A stretch of 64,000 nucleotides of DNA from Streptomyces sp. V4I2. Lineage in GTDB: Bacteria > Actinomycetota > Actinomycetes > Streptomycetales > Streptomycetaceae. Positions within the stretch are counted from its first letter, which is position 1. Each line of letters begins with the position of its first letter. The translations under genes and the position numbers were made by a program. Under the pieces are notes generated by a model. It searched no databases. It was not told the origin of the DNA and saw only the letters and a list, made by a program, of their open reading frames with translations. Location of the stretch: assembly GCF_030817655.1 (NCBI RefSeq), contig NZ_JAUSZM010000003.1, positions 7,502,001 through 7,566,000 of the forward strand, in the 5' to 3' direction. This document shows, one piece after another, positions 23,356-32,338 of the stretch.

Positions 23356-26300
23356 CTAGTCGGCCGGTTGTTCGTCCGCCTGTGCCGCCGCCTGTTCCTC
23401 CACGACCTGGAGCAGCTGCCTGGCCTCGGCCAGTCGTGCCCGAGCCACCTCGTCCTCGGCCTCGTCCGCGCCGTACGCCGCCAGCACCGCACGCGCGCGT
23501 GCCGCCGCCCGGGCGGGGCGGCTCAGGTCGGCCTCCAGCCAGCCCGCGGTGAGTTCGGCGCCGGTCCGGCTGTCCAGGGCGTCCGCCCCGAGGGAGGCGA
23601 ACAGCACGATGGCCTCCGCCACCTGGGCCAGGGAATCCTCCAGCACGGCCCGGATCGAGTCGTCCTCGGCGTCCTCGGCGGCGGAACGGGCCAGCAGGTC
23701 ACCGAACTGGCGGCGGGTGTGGCCGAGTTCGGCGACGAGCCGCTGCCGGGCGTCCTCGTCGGCCAGCTCCGATCCCAGCGCCGTCTCGCACTCCCGGACG
23801 GCGCTCGCCATCAACTCCCGTGCCTCCTCGGGCCCCTCCTCCGGGCGCAGCGCGAGCCACGCGCGGGCGCGCAGGGAGCGGACAAGGCCGTGGACGTTGC
23901 CGAGGGACCGCCAAAGTTCGCCCGCGCGCGCGTACGCCCGGTCCGCGTCGGCATGCTGCCCCGCGTGCCCGAGGGACTCGGCGGCGAGGTGGGCGAGCGT
24001 CGCGTGGTCGTGCTGCTCGGGCCAGTGCCGGGCGATGTCGGCCGCCTGGAGCCGCCGTTCGGCTGCCGCGCGGTGTTCGCCGAGCTCGCTCAGACAGTCG
24101 CCGAGCCACCACTGCGTCTGCACGACCGCGCCGTCGCCGTGCGTCTCGGCGTTCAGATCCGGCAGCGCCGACTCCAGCACCTCCGCGGCCTCGGCCCACC
24201 GCCCAAGCCGCAGCAGGAACCCGCCGAGCTGCTGACGTGCCCAGGCCCCGAGCGTCGGGCCCTCGCCGGCCTCGTCGGCCCAGTGCGCCGCCTCCAGGGC
24301 GTGCTCGGCCGCCTCCTGGGCCAGCCCTCTGCCGCCGACGACCTCGGCGAGCTGGAGGTGCAGCTGGGCCCGTCCGATGGCCTCCAGATGCGGCCCGCCG
24401 TGCTCCAGGGCGGCCCGCAGCGCCCGTTCCGTCTCGGCCGGGTCGCCGAGGTGGTGCGCGAGCCCCGCCAACCGGGCCTCGTACTCCACCGCGAACCAGG
24501 GCAGTCCCGCACCCACGAACGCCGCCGCGGCCCGCGCGAACAGCTCCGCGGCCACCTCCACGTCCCCTCGGTGCCCCGCCAGCTCCGCGAGCATGGCCTG
24601 TGCTTCCGCGGCCCGCGCCGCAAGCCGCACGTCCTCCTCGGTACGCCCCTCGGCCAGCGCCAGCACCTCCCGCGCGGCCATCTCGGCAGCGGCGAGAACC
24701 GAGCCCACGGAGGGGCCGCCGACCGGAGGCACGGCAGGCTGAGGGCCGCCGTCAGTGGTCGCCTCGCCACCCGGCGCCGCTGCCCCCTGCCGCTCATCGG
24801 CCAGGAGCTCGTCGTCCCCCCGGGACTCGACGACCTGCTGCACCCGTCGCATCAGAATCCGCGCCCGCCCCATCAGCACCGACGCCGTCTGCCGTACGCC
24901 GGTGCCGTCCTCGGCGTACAGCGCGAGGATCTCGTCGTACGGCTCGGCGACCGCTGTCAGTGCCGCGTCCACGTCGCCTGTGAGGGCGCACACGTACGCC
25001 GCACGCGCGCGTGCCGCCAAGGCTTCACCGGGGTCGCCCGCCTCCGCGTACAGCTCGGCGGCGCGCTCGAAGAGGCCGACGCCCTCGGGGCCTCGGTCCA
25101 TCGCCTCGTGGTCGGCGATCTCGGCCCGGTCGCGGGCGTCCAGCTCGACGCCCTCAGCGGCCCGCGCGACCGCCGCCCAGGCCTCGACGGCGTTCGGCTG
25201 CAGGGTGTCCGACAGCCGTCGCGCCTCGGCGATCAGGGCGGCCAGATCGGGCTCCTGCGGGGTGACGGACATGGGGGCCGCCACAGGGTGTGCGGAGACC
25301 GCGCGCGCCGACCGCACGCCCAGCGGCAGCCGTTCCACCAGCGGCCGCTGGGCCATCCGCGCGTGTGCCCGTTCGCTGACGTACCGGGTGCCGTTGCGCT
25401 CGTCGAAGCGGGCGGCCAGCGCGAGGGCCTCCCCGCGCGCGTGGGCGGCGAGTTCGCGCGCGTTCCACGCCCGCTCGGCCGGTCCGGGCACCGGCTGCCC
25501 GCCGAGCCCGAGTTCGGTCAGACGGTCCATGAGCAGGGCCACCACGGCCATGAAGTCCAGCTTGCTGCGCGGATGTCCGTCGTCCGTGAAGTACGCCGGC
25601 CGCTCCGCGAGCAGCTCCAGAGCACGCGCCTCGTTGCCGGACAGCGCGCAGAACTCGACGTGGTCGGCGTAGGCGCCCCGCATGCTCTCCATGGCCCGTA
25701 CGAGCCGGAAGCCCCGCAGATGGTTGGCGCGCGCCTCGTCCGCGCGGCCGAGCCGCAGCAGGGGCACCAGGGAGGACGCGAGCACCGTGTGCGGCTCGTG
25801 GGCGCACGTGTACTCGCCCGTAAGGACCGGCATCCACAGCTCCAGCGCCGCCGCGTCCCGCCCGCGCTCCGCCTGCCACCAGCCCTGCCCGTGCAGCTCG
25901 CAGGCGTGACAGTCGGCCATCGCGTCCCGGTCGGCGGCCAGCCACGCGGCGTACGCACGCTCGGCCCGCGCCACGTCCCCGATGTGCGCGGCCACGCTGA
26001 ACTCGGCGCTGCGCACGGCCCGTTCGGAGTGCCCGGCCAGCCGGTAGCGGTGCTCCATCTCGCCGAGCCACTTCTCGACGGAGGCGAGCGGAACGTGCGG
26101 CTGGTCGAGCATGCCGGACGACATCCACTTGAAGACCCAGTGCAGCGAGTGCGCCTCGTACTCGTCGAAGTCCTCGGGCCGTTCGTCCCACATGCGCAGC
26201 AGCCGCGCGAAGGGGACGAACATCTTGGCCTTCTCGGAGCTGTAGTTGTAGACCTTCAGCTGGTGCCCGAGCGCCTCGATCACCGCGAGCGGGACGTTCA

Positions 26301-26418
26301 GCTTCTCCGCCTCCGCGAGCAGCTGCTCCGCGCGCGCGTTGCGGGCCGGCCCCTCCGGCTGCTCGGAGTTCTCCGCCATCGCCCGGCGCAGCTCGTCGAA
26401 GTCCGTGATCTCACTCAT
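23356..26418 (-). CDS. Large helical-repeat (TPR-like) protein paired with HSP90-family ATPase
   Basis: 1020 residues, almost wholly alpha-helical and Ala/Glu/Leu/Arg-rich. Repeats of the TPR kind are visible, for example GHRGDVEVAAELFARAAAAF, LGRWAEAAEVLESALPDL and GQHADADRAYARAGELWRS. An unstructured Gly/Pro-rich break lies near residues 535-565. There is a CHACELHGQGWW segment near 170. No catalytic motif, signal peptide or membrane helix is seen. The ATG at 26418 overlaps the TGA of the HSP90-family gene by one base, so the two are translationally coupled. Inference: a scaffold or co-chaperone for that ATPase; in eukaryotes TPR proteins serve Hsp90, although the MEEVD docking tail is absent from the partner here. 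Function unknown. Confidence 0.75.
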   Translation of the reverse strand: MSEITDFDELRRAMAENSEQPEGPARNARAEQLLAEAEKLNVPLAVIEALGHQLKVYNYSSEKAKMFVPFARLLRMWDERPEDFDEYEAHSLHWVFKWMSSGMLDQPHVPLASVEKWLGEMEHRYRLAGHSERAVRSAEFSVAAHIGDVARAERAYAAWLAADRDAMADCHACELHGQGWWQAERGRDAAALELWMPVLTGEYTCAHEPHTVLASSLVPLLRLGRADEARANHLRGFRLVRAMESMRGAYADHVEFCALSGNEARALELLAERPAYFTDDGHPRSKLDFMAVVALLMDRLTELGLGGQPVPGPAERAWNARELAAHARGEALALAARFDERNGTRYVSERAHARMAQRPLVERLPLGVRSARAVSAHPVAAPMSVTPQEPDLAALIAEARRLSDTLQPNAVEAWAAVARAAEGVELDARDRAEIADHEAMDRGPEGVGLFERAAELYAEAGDPGEALAARARAAYVCALTGDVDAALTAVAEPYDEILALYAEDGTGVRQTASVLMGRARILMRRVQQVVESRGDDELLADERQGAAAPGGEATTDGGPQPAVPPVGGPSVGSVLAAAEMAAREVLALAEGRTEEDVRLAARAAEAQAMLAELAGHRGDVEVAAELFARAAAAFVGAGLPWFAVEYEARLAGLAHHLGDPAETERALRAALEHGGPHLEAIGRAQLHLQLAEVVGGRGLAQEAAEHALEAAHWADEAGEGPTLGAWARQQLGGFLLRLGRWAEAAEVLESALPDLNAETHGDGAVVQTQWWLGDCLSELGEHRAAAERRLQAADIARHWPEQHDHATLAHLAAESLGHAGQHADADRAYARAGELWRSLGNVHGLVRSLRARAWLALRPEEGPEEARELMASAVRECETALGSELADEDARQRLVAELGHTRRQFGDLLARSAAEDAEDDSIRAVLEDSLAQVAEAIVLFASLGADALDSRTGAELTAGWLEADLSRPARAAARARAVLAAYGADEAEDEVARARLAEARQLLQVVEEQAAAQADEQPAD

Positions 26419-28262
26419 CAGTGACCCTCCTCGCCGTGGGTGGCCCATTCCAGGAGGCCGATGAACGCCCGGTTCAGCAGCGCCGAGTCCGCGGGCCTGA
26501 GCGGCCGCTGGGCCATCAGCAGCGCCTGCCCGTACAGGGACTCGGTGGCGGTGCCGATCAGCTCCGGGTCGCCCAGGGAACTGATCCGCCGGATCAGCGG
26601 GTTGAGGTGGTTGAGCACCAGCCGCGCGCGCGGGGCGCTGCCCCGCAGCGAGCCGAGGATGCCCGCCCACAGGTCGTCGGCCTGCTCCTCGGCCTCCGCC
26701 CGGGCCTGCTCGTGCCGCGTCGACCGGTCGTCCAGGTGCAGCGCGGGCACGGAGAGCGGATGGAAGGCGCGCAGTACGACGTCACAGCCCAAGGGGTCGA
26801 GCTTCGCCCGCGCGGCCGCCAGGAAGCCCGCCAGGGCCAGCTCCTCGGCCGGATCGACCGCGTCCAGATGCGCCGTCACGGTGTCGGCGTCCAGCTCGGC
26901 GACCACCGTCCCCGGCCGCACCGACGGCAGCGCCTCGATCAGCTCGCTGTCGTACGTGTAGCCGCCGTTGATCACCCCGACGCCCTGCGCGGAGGCGATC
27001 GGCGCGACCTGCCGGTACTCCTCGACGGTCCGCGTGAAGTGCACCACCGGGTGGCGCTGCGCGAACTCCTCCAGGGACAGCCGCCCGTCGGTCGTCTCGA
27101 AGGGCAGCCACGGCAGCATCGTGCGCAGCATCTCCCGGTCGTGCCGCGCCAGCGACTTCACGCCCAGGTGGTGCACCTCCAGGAATGCCGCCAGCCGCTC
27201 CGGATCACCGGCCGCCAGACCCGTCAGCCAGGACCTGATCCGCTCGCCCAGCGCCTCCCGTACGGCCGCCAGCGTCTCGTCCTCGTACAGCGACTCGCGC
27301 GAGGCCGTGGGGCGCAGACTGTCCGTGTCCAGGACACAGCGCACGAAGAACGCCCAGTCCGGCAGCAGTTGTTCGCCCCGCTCGGTCAGCAGCATGCCCT
27401 TCAGGTGCACGCGGTGACTCGCCCGCTGGGCCGGACTGACCGCCGACGGCAGGACGTACGCCATTCCACGGATCCCGGCGAGCGGCACGTCCAGCTCGAT
27501 CGAGTCCAGCGGAGCGAACCCGAACAGGTCGTAGCAGTGCCGCGCCAGGGCCACCCTTCGGGTGGCGGGGCTCGGATACGTCCGGTCCCAGGGCGCGGGC
27601 AGATCGGTGACCGCCTCGTCGCCCACCCGCACGTCGTACGGCAGCAGCGAGCCGAAGTCCCGCGCCAGCGCGAGGACCCGCTCCTCGGTGAGCCACTCCC
27701 CGGCACCGGCCCGCGCCATCAGGTGCACGGTGGTGCCCGGTTCCGGGCGGGCCTCGTCCGGCAGTGTCCGCACGGTGTACGAACCGTCGTCGCTCGCCGT
27801 CCACTCCACGGGTGCCGCACCGGGCGTACGCGCACTGCGGCTGACCACCCGGATCCGCTCGGCGACCACGAAGCAGGCGAGCAGCCCGATGCCGAACTGC
27901 CCGAGGAAGTCGGAGCGAGCCTCCTGCAGCCCGTCGGCGCGCTTGGAGCTGCGCCCGATGGTGGCGAGGAGGGTGTGCACGTCCGCCTCGGTGAGCCCGA
28001 TCCCGGAGTCCTCGACACGCAGGGACCCGCCCGCGCCGCTGTCTACGTACAGCCGCACGCGCGCCGGGGCGTCGGGCTGCTCGGCCCGCCGGGCGGTGAT
28101 CGCGTCCACCGCGTTCTGCAGCAGCTCGCGCAGATAGACCTTGGGGCTGGAGTAGAGGTGATGGGAGAGCAGGTCCACCAGACCACGCAGGTCGACCTGG
28201 AACGTATGAGGTGACTGGGGCGGCTGGGATGCCGGGGAGGGCTGTGAAATCTGGGAGTCCAT
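26418..28262 (-). CDS. HSP90-family (HtpG-like) GHKL ATPase
   Basis: 614 residues, full HtpG length. ATPase domain: YLRELLQNAVDAI (catalytic Glu46, Asn50), VEDSGIGLTEADV (Asp85) and GQFGIGLLACF (121-131) as the lid glycine loop. The middle domain carries the conserved ASRESLYED (Arg322), equivalent to the gamma-phosphate-contacting arginine. The C-terminal part is present but divergent, ending in THGEEGH rather than a peptide-docking tail. This is the actinobacterial HSP90 branch rather than classical HtpG. First gene of an operon with the helical-repeat protein; divergent from recG, 167 bp away. In S. coelicolor, as I recall, recG follows the DAK gene directly, so this pair may be an insertion. 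Confidence 0.88.
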   Translation of the reverse strand: MDSQISQPSPASQPPQSPHTFQVDLRGLVDLLSHHLYSSPKVYLRELLQNAVDAITARRAEQPDAPARVRLYVDSGAGGSLRVEDSGIGLTEADVHTLLATIGRSSKRADGLQEARSDFLGQFGIGLLACFVVAERIRVVSRSARTPGAAPVEWTASDDGSYTVRTLPDEARPEPGTTVHLMARAGAGEWLTEERVLALARDFGSLLPYDVRVGDEAVTDLPAPWDRTYPSPATRRVALARHCYDLFGFAPLDSIELDVPLAGIRGMAYVLPSAVSPAQRASHRVHLKGMLLTERGEQLLPDWAFFVRCVLDTDSLRPTASRESLYEDETLAAVREALGERIRSWLTGLAAGDPERLAAFLEVHHLGVKSLARHDREMLRTMLPWLPFETTDGRLSLEEFAQRHPVVHFTRTVEEYRQVAPIASAQGVGVINGGYTYDSELIEALPSVRPGTVVAELDADTVTAHLDAVDPAEELALAGFLAAARAKLDPLGCDVVLRAFHPLSVPALHLDDRSTRHEQARAEAEEQADDLWAGILGSLRGSAPRARLVLNHLNPLIRRISSLGDPELIGTATESLYGQALLMAQRPLRPADSALLNRAFIGLLEWATHGEEGH

Positions 28263-28429
28263 CGTCGCAGCGCCGGTGGGGGGAACGGGCGACGGCGCGG
28301 GGTCGGGCGGTCCCGTGTGAGGCGGTGACCGCGGGGGATGGCTTGAGGCGCGCCATCCTAAGCCTCAACCAGCCGTCTGACCAGGGGTTTCCCGAGACGT
28401 TTACGGCATTGTCAGTGGTGTGGTGTGCA

Positions 28430-31400
28430 ATGGATCTCGTGCCCGCACTGGAAGAACCATTGAAAAAGGTGCTCGGCCCCGCCACCGCGAAGGTGATGGC
28501 CGAGCATCTCGGCCTGCTCACCGTCGGCGACCTCCTGCACCACTACCCGCGCCGATACGAGGAGCGGGGCCAGCTCACCCACCTCGCCGACCTCCCCATG
28601 GACGAGCACGTCACGGTGGTCGCCCAGGTCGCCGACGCCCGCCTGCACACCTTCGCCTCGGCCAAGGCCCCGCGCGGCAAGGGCCAGCGCCTCGAAGTGA
28701 CCATCACGGACGGCAGTGGCCGACTCCAACTGGTCTTCTTCGGCCACGGCGTTCACAAACCCCACAAGGAACTCCTGCCGGGCACCCGCGCGCTGTTCGC
28801 CGGCAAGGTCTCCGTCTTCAACCGCCGCCTCCAACTGGCCCACCCGGCGTACGAGTTGCTGCGCGGCGACAGCGAGGAGGCGGTCGACGCCTGGGCCGGC
28901 GCCCTCATCCCGATCTACCCCGCCACTGCCAAGCTGGAGTCCTGGAAGATCGGCAAGGCGATCCAGACCGTCCTGCCGAGCGCCCAGGAAGCCCTCGACC
29001 CCCTCCCGGACTCCCTCCGCGAGGGCCGCGGCCTGGTCGCCCTCCCCGAGGCCCTCCTCAAGATCCACCGCCCGCACACCAAGGCGGACATCGAGGACGC
29101 CCGCTCCCGCCTCAAGTGGGACGAGGCCTTCGTCCTCCAGGTCGCCCTCGCCCGCCGCCGCCACGCGGACGCCCAACTCCCGGCCGTCCCCCGCAAACCC
29201 GCCCCGGACGGCCTGCTCACGTCCTTCGACGCCCGCTTGCCCTTCACTCTCACCGACGGCCAGCAGAAGGTCACCCGCGAGATCTTCGACGACCTGGCGA
29301 CGGAGCATCCGATGCACCGGTTGCTGCAGGGAGAGGTCGGTTCGGGCAAGGCCCAGCCTCTCGACTCGTTGGTGCTCACCCCTGCCGGTTTCCGTCGTAT
29401 GGGGGACGTGAAAGTGGGGGACGAGGTTGTCGCGCCCGATGGGGAGATCGCGTTGATCGACGGCGTCTTCCCGCAGGGGGAGCGTGATGTCTGGCGGCTG
29501 GTGCTGTCCGACGGCAGCTCCGTCGAGTGCGATGACGAGCATCTGTGGATCGTCGGTACGAGTTGTGGGTGGCATCGAGGGCAGAAACCCAAGGTCATGA
29601 CCACTCGAGAGATCCGTCTCGACACGCTCAAGGCGAACGGCTCCTCGAAGTGGTACATCCCGGCTGCAACCCCCGTTGACCTCGGAGGCGATTCAGGGCT
29701 GCCGCTGGATCCCTATCTGTTCGGCCTCCTCCTGGGGGACGGCTCGTTCCGCCACGACCTGCGTTTCTCCACGATCGATGAGGAGATTCGCGATGCCGTG
29801 GCAGCCGCTGTGGCGCCCGAATGCCGGCTGGTGCCGGTAGCGGGCTCCAGCTGCGACTACACGATCCAGCTGACACAACGTGCTGGTGGTGTCCGCAATC
29901 CCGTGATTCAGACCCTGCGCGACCTGAACCTGTGGGGCTTGACGTCACACGGCACGTTCGTGCCGGACGAGTTCAAGAACACGTCGGTCAAGAACCGCCT
30001 GGCCCTGTTGCAGGGCCTCTTGGACACGGACGGCACTGTCCACGCGGACGGCATGAGCATCTCGCTCTGTCCGGCCTCGCGCAGGCTCGCAGACGACGTT
30101 GCCTGGCTCGTGCGTTCGCTGGGTGGCCGTGCACGAGTCCTGCCGAAGCGAGCCGTTTTCCATGTCTCCGTGGCCCTGTCTGAGGAACATGCGCCATTCC
30201 GGCTGACCCGCAAGGCCGACCGCGTACGGCCCCGGCCGGAATACCACACGTTTCGACGCGGAATCCGGGCTGTCGAGCACGTGGGACGCAAGCTGGTCCA
30301 GTGCATCAGCGTCGCCCACCCCGGCCATGCCTACGTCACCGACAACTTCACGGTCACCCACAACACCATGGTGGCCCTCCGCGCCATGCTCGCCGTGGTC
30401 GACGCGGGCGGCCAGGCCGCCATGCTCGCGCCCACCGAAGTGCTAGCCCAGCAGCACCACCGGTCGGTCGTCGAGATGATGGGCGAGCTGGCCGAGGGCG
30501 GCATGCTCGGCGGGGCCGACCAGGCCACCAAGGTGGTGCTGCTCACCGGGTCCATGGGCGCGGCCGCCCGCCGCCAGGCCCTGCTCGATCTCGTCACCGG
30601 CGAGGCCGGGATCGTGATCGGCACGCACGCGCTGATCGAGGACAAGGTGCAGTTCCACGATCTCGGCCTGGTCGTGGTGGACGAGCAGCACCGCTTCGGC
30701 GTCGAACAGCGCGACGCCCTGCGCGGCAAGGGCAAGCAGCCGCCCCACCTGCTCGTCATGACCGCCACCCCCATCCCGCGCACGGTCGCCATGACCGTCT
30801 TCGGCGACCTGGAGACCTCGGTCCTGGACCAGCTCCCGGCCGGGCGTTCACCGATCGCCAGCCATGTCGTCCCGGCCGCCGACAAGCCGCACTTCCTCGC
30901 GCGGGCCTGGGAGCGGGTGCGCGAGGAGGTGGAGAACGGCCACCAGGCGTACGTCGTCTGCCCCCGGATCGGCGACGAGGAGGACGACCCCAAGAAGGCC
31001 GGCAAGAAGAAGTCCCCCGAGGACGAGGCCGAGAAGCGCCCGCCGCTCGCCGTCCTCGAGGTGGCCGACCAACTCGCCAAGGGCCCCCTCAGCGGCGTCA
31101 AGGTCGAGGTCCTGCACGGCCGTATGCACCCCGACGACAAGGACGCGGTCATGCGCCGCTTCGCCGCCGGGGAGACCGACGTCCTGGTCGCCACCACGGT
31201 CATCGAGGTCGGCGTCAACGTGCCCAACGCCACCGCGATGGTGATCATGGACGCCGACCGCTTCGGCGTCTCCCAGCTGCACCAGCTGCGCGGCCGCGTC
31301 GGCCGTGGCTCGGCTCCCGGCCTGTGCCTCCTGGTCAGCGAGATGCCGGAGGCGAGCGCGGCCCGCCAGCGGCTGAACGCCGTGGCCTCCACCCTCGACG

Positions 31401-31651
31401 GCTTCGAGCTCTCCCGCATCGACCTCGAACAGCGCCGCGAGGGCGACGTCCTCGGCCAGGCCCAGTCGGGCGCCCGCACCAGCCTGCGGATGCTCGCGGT
31501 CATCGAGGACGAGGAGATCATCGCGGAGGCCCGCGAGGAGGCCGCCGCCCTCGTCGCCGCCGATCCGGACCTCACCCGCCTCCCGGGCCTGCGCACGGCC
31601 CTGGACGCCCTGTTGGACGAGGAACGGGAGCAGTACCTCGACAAGGGGTGA
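28430..31651 (+). CDS. recG: ATP-dependent DNA helicase RecG (intein-containing precursor)
   Basis: 1073 codons; after removing the 338-residue intein the mature protein is 735 residues, the usual RecG size. RecG remodels stalled forks and Holliday junctions. N-terminal wedge domain: VGDLLHHYPRRYEERG and RLEVTITDGSGRLQLVFFGH. Helicase core: Walker A GEVGSGK (ending at residue 307) interrupted by the intein, then TMVALRAML, DEQH box VVVDEQHRFGVEQ (near 750), motif III MTATPIPRT, and motif VI HQLRGRVGRG (near 952). A Lys/Glu/Asp-rich insertion (DDPKKAGKKKSPEDEAEK) lies between the RecA-like lobes. ATG 28430 precedes VPALEEPLKKVLGPATAKVM. Followed by rsmD and coaD. Confidence 0.97.
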   Translation: MDLVPALEEPLKKVLGPATAKVMAEHLGLLTVGDLLHHYPRRYEERGQLTHLADLPMDEHVTVVAQVADARLHTFASAKAPRGKGQRLEVTITDGSGRLQLVFFGHGVHKPHKELLPGTRALFAGKVSVFNRRLQLAHPAYELLRGDSEEAVDAWAGALIPIYPATAKLESWKIGKAIQTVLPSAQEALDPLPDSLREGRGLVALPEALLKIHRPHTKADIEDARSRLKWDEAFVLQVALARRRHADAQLPAVPRKPAPDGLLTSFDARLPFTLTDGQQKVTREIFDDLATEHPMHRLLQGEVGSGKAQPLDSLVLTPAGFRRMGDVKVGDEVVAPDGEIALIDGVFPQGERDVWRLVLSDGSSVECDDEHLWIVGTSCGWHRGQKPKVMTTREIRLDTLKANGSSKWYIPAATPVDLGGDSGLPLDPYLFGLLLGDGSFRHDLRFSTIDEEIRDAVAAAVAPECRLVPVAGSSCDYTIQLTQRAGGVRNPVIQTLRDLNLWGLTSHGTFVPDEFKNTSVKNRLALLQGLLDTDGTVHADGMSISLCPASRRLADDVAWLVRSLGGRARVLPKRAVFHVSVALSEEHAPFRLTRKADRVRPRPEYHTFRRGIRAVEHVGRKLVQCISVAHPGHAYVTDNFTVTHNTMVALRAMLAVVDAGGQAAMLAPTEVLAQQHHRSVVEMMGELAEGGMLGGADQATKVVLLTGSMGAAARRQALLDLVTGEAGIVIGTHALIEDKVQFHDLGLVVVDEQHRFGVEQRDALRGKGKQPPHLLVMTATPIPRTVAMTVFGDLETSVLDQLPAGRSPIASHVVPAADKPHFLARAWERVREEVENGHQAYVVCPRIGDEEDDPKKAGKKKSPEDEAEKRPPLAVLEVADQLAKGPLSGVKVEVLHGRMHPDDKDAVMRRFAAGETDVLVATTVIEVGVNVPNATAMVIMDADRFGVSQLHQLRGRVGRGSAPGLCLLVSEMPEASAARQRLNAVASTLDGFELSRIDLEQRREGDVLGQAQSGARTSLRMLAVIEDEEIIAEAREEAAALVAADPDLTRLPGLRTALDALLDEEREQYLDKG
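29351..30364 (+). mobile_element. RecG intein (338 aa), class 3-type, with LAGLIDADG homing endonuclease
   Basis: In-frame insertion between Lys307 and Thr646 of RecG, exactly inside Walker A (GSGK/T). Position 1 is Ala instead of Cys/Ser; it ends VTHN followed by Thr as +1 residue. Block B is SVECDDEHLW with His64 and Trp66; block F has KLVQCISV with Cys318; block G has Thr336-His337-Asn338. This Trp (B:12), Cys (F:4), Thr (G:5) set is the class 3 signature, in which the block F Cys starts splicing. Endonuclease motifs FGLLLGDG (124-131) and QGLLDTDG (221-228) keep both acidic residues (Asp130, Asp227). Codon use is visibly less GC3-biased than the flanking RecG, suggesting transfer. Confidence 0.93.
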
Positions 31652-31727
31652 CCCGGTGCACCGCCACACCGGCTGAGACACTGGAACCCCACCGAGCTTC
31701 ACCGACGTACGGACAAGGACCGAGGAC

Positions 31728-32312
31728 ATGACCCGCGTGATCGCCGGCGCAGCCGGCGGACGCCGCCTGGCCGTCCCGCCGGGCACCGGCACCCGCCCCA
31801 CCTCCGACCGCGCACGCGAGGGCCTCTTCTCCACCTGGCAGTCCCTCCTCGGCGGCCCGCTGGACGGCGAGCGGGTCCTCGACCTGTACGCCGGTTCCGG
31901 CGCCGTCGGCCTGGAGGCGCTGTCCCGCGGTGCCGGCCACACCCTGCTCGTCGAGGCCGACGCCCGGGCCGCCCGCATCATCCGGGAGAACGTGAAGAGC
32001 CTCGGCCTGCCCGGCGCCGAGGTCAGGGCGGGCAAGGCCCACCAGGTGATCCAGACGCCGCCCGCGGAGCCGTACGACCTCGTTTTCCTGGACCCGCCGT
32101 ACGCCGTCACGGACGACGATCTTCGGGAGATTCTGCTCACACTCCGTACGGAAGGCTGGCTCGCGGCCGCTGCCCTCGTCACCGTGGAGCGCAGCACCAG
32201 AGGCGGCGAATTCAGCTGGCCGGACGGTTTCGACGCGATCCGGTCCCGTCGCTACGGCGAGGGAACGTTTTGGTACGGTCGCGCCGCCTCTACGTGCGAA
32301 GACGCACGATGA
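31728..32312 (+). CDS. rsmD: 16S rRNA (guanine(966)-N2)-methyltransferase
   Basis: 194 residues. MTRVIAGAAGGRRLAVPPGT start, TRPTSDRAREGLFS substrate segment, SAM motif VLDLYAGSGAVGLEALSRGA near 49, and the catalytic LVFLDPPY (DPPY) near 118. Methylates G966 in 16S rRNA. Directly precedes coaD, the common bacterial pair; it is 76 bp after recG and probably in the same transcript. Confidence 0.95.
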   Translation: MTRVIAGAAGGRRLAVPPGTGTRPTSDRAREGLFSTWQSLLGGPLDGERVLDLYAGSGAVGLEALSRGAGHTLLVEADARAARIIRENVKSLGLPGAEVRAGKAHQVIQTPPAEPYDLVFLDPPYAVTDDDLREILLTLRTEGWLAAAALVTVERSTRGGEFSWPDGFDAIRSRRYGEGTFWYGRAASTCEDAR

Positions 32313-32338
32313 CCGGACCGGAGAGCGAGGGAACTCAA

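Noticed and set aside
23368..26424. 1018-codon plus-strand frame
   Set aside because: Antisense of the helical-repeat protein; composition is typical of a GC-rich complementary frame.
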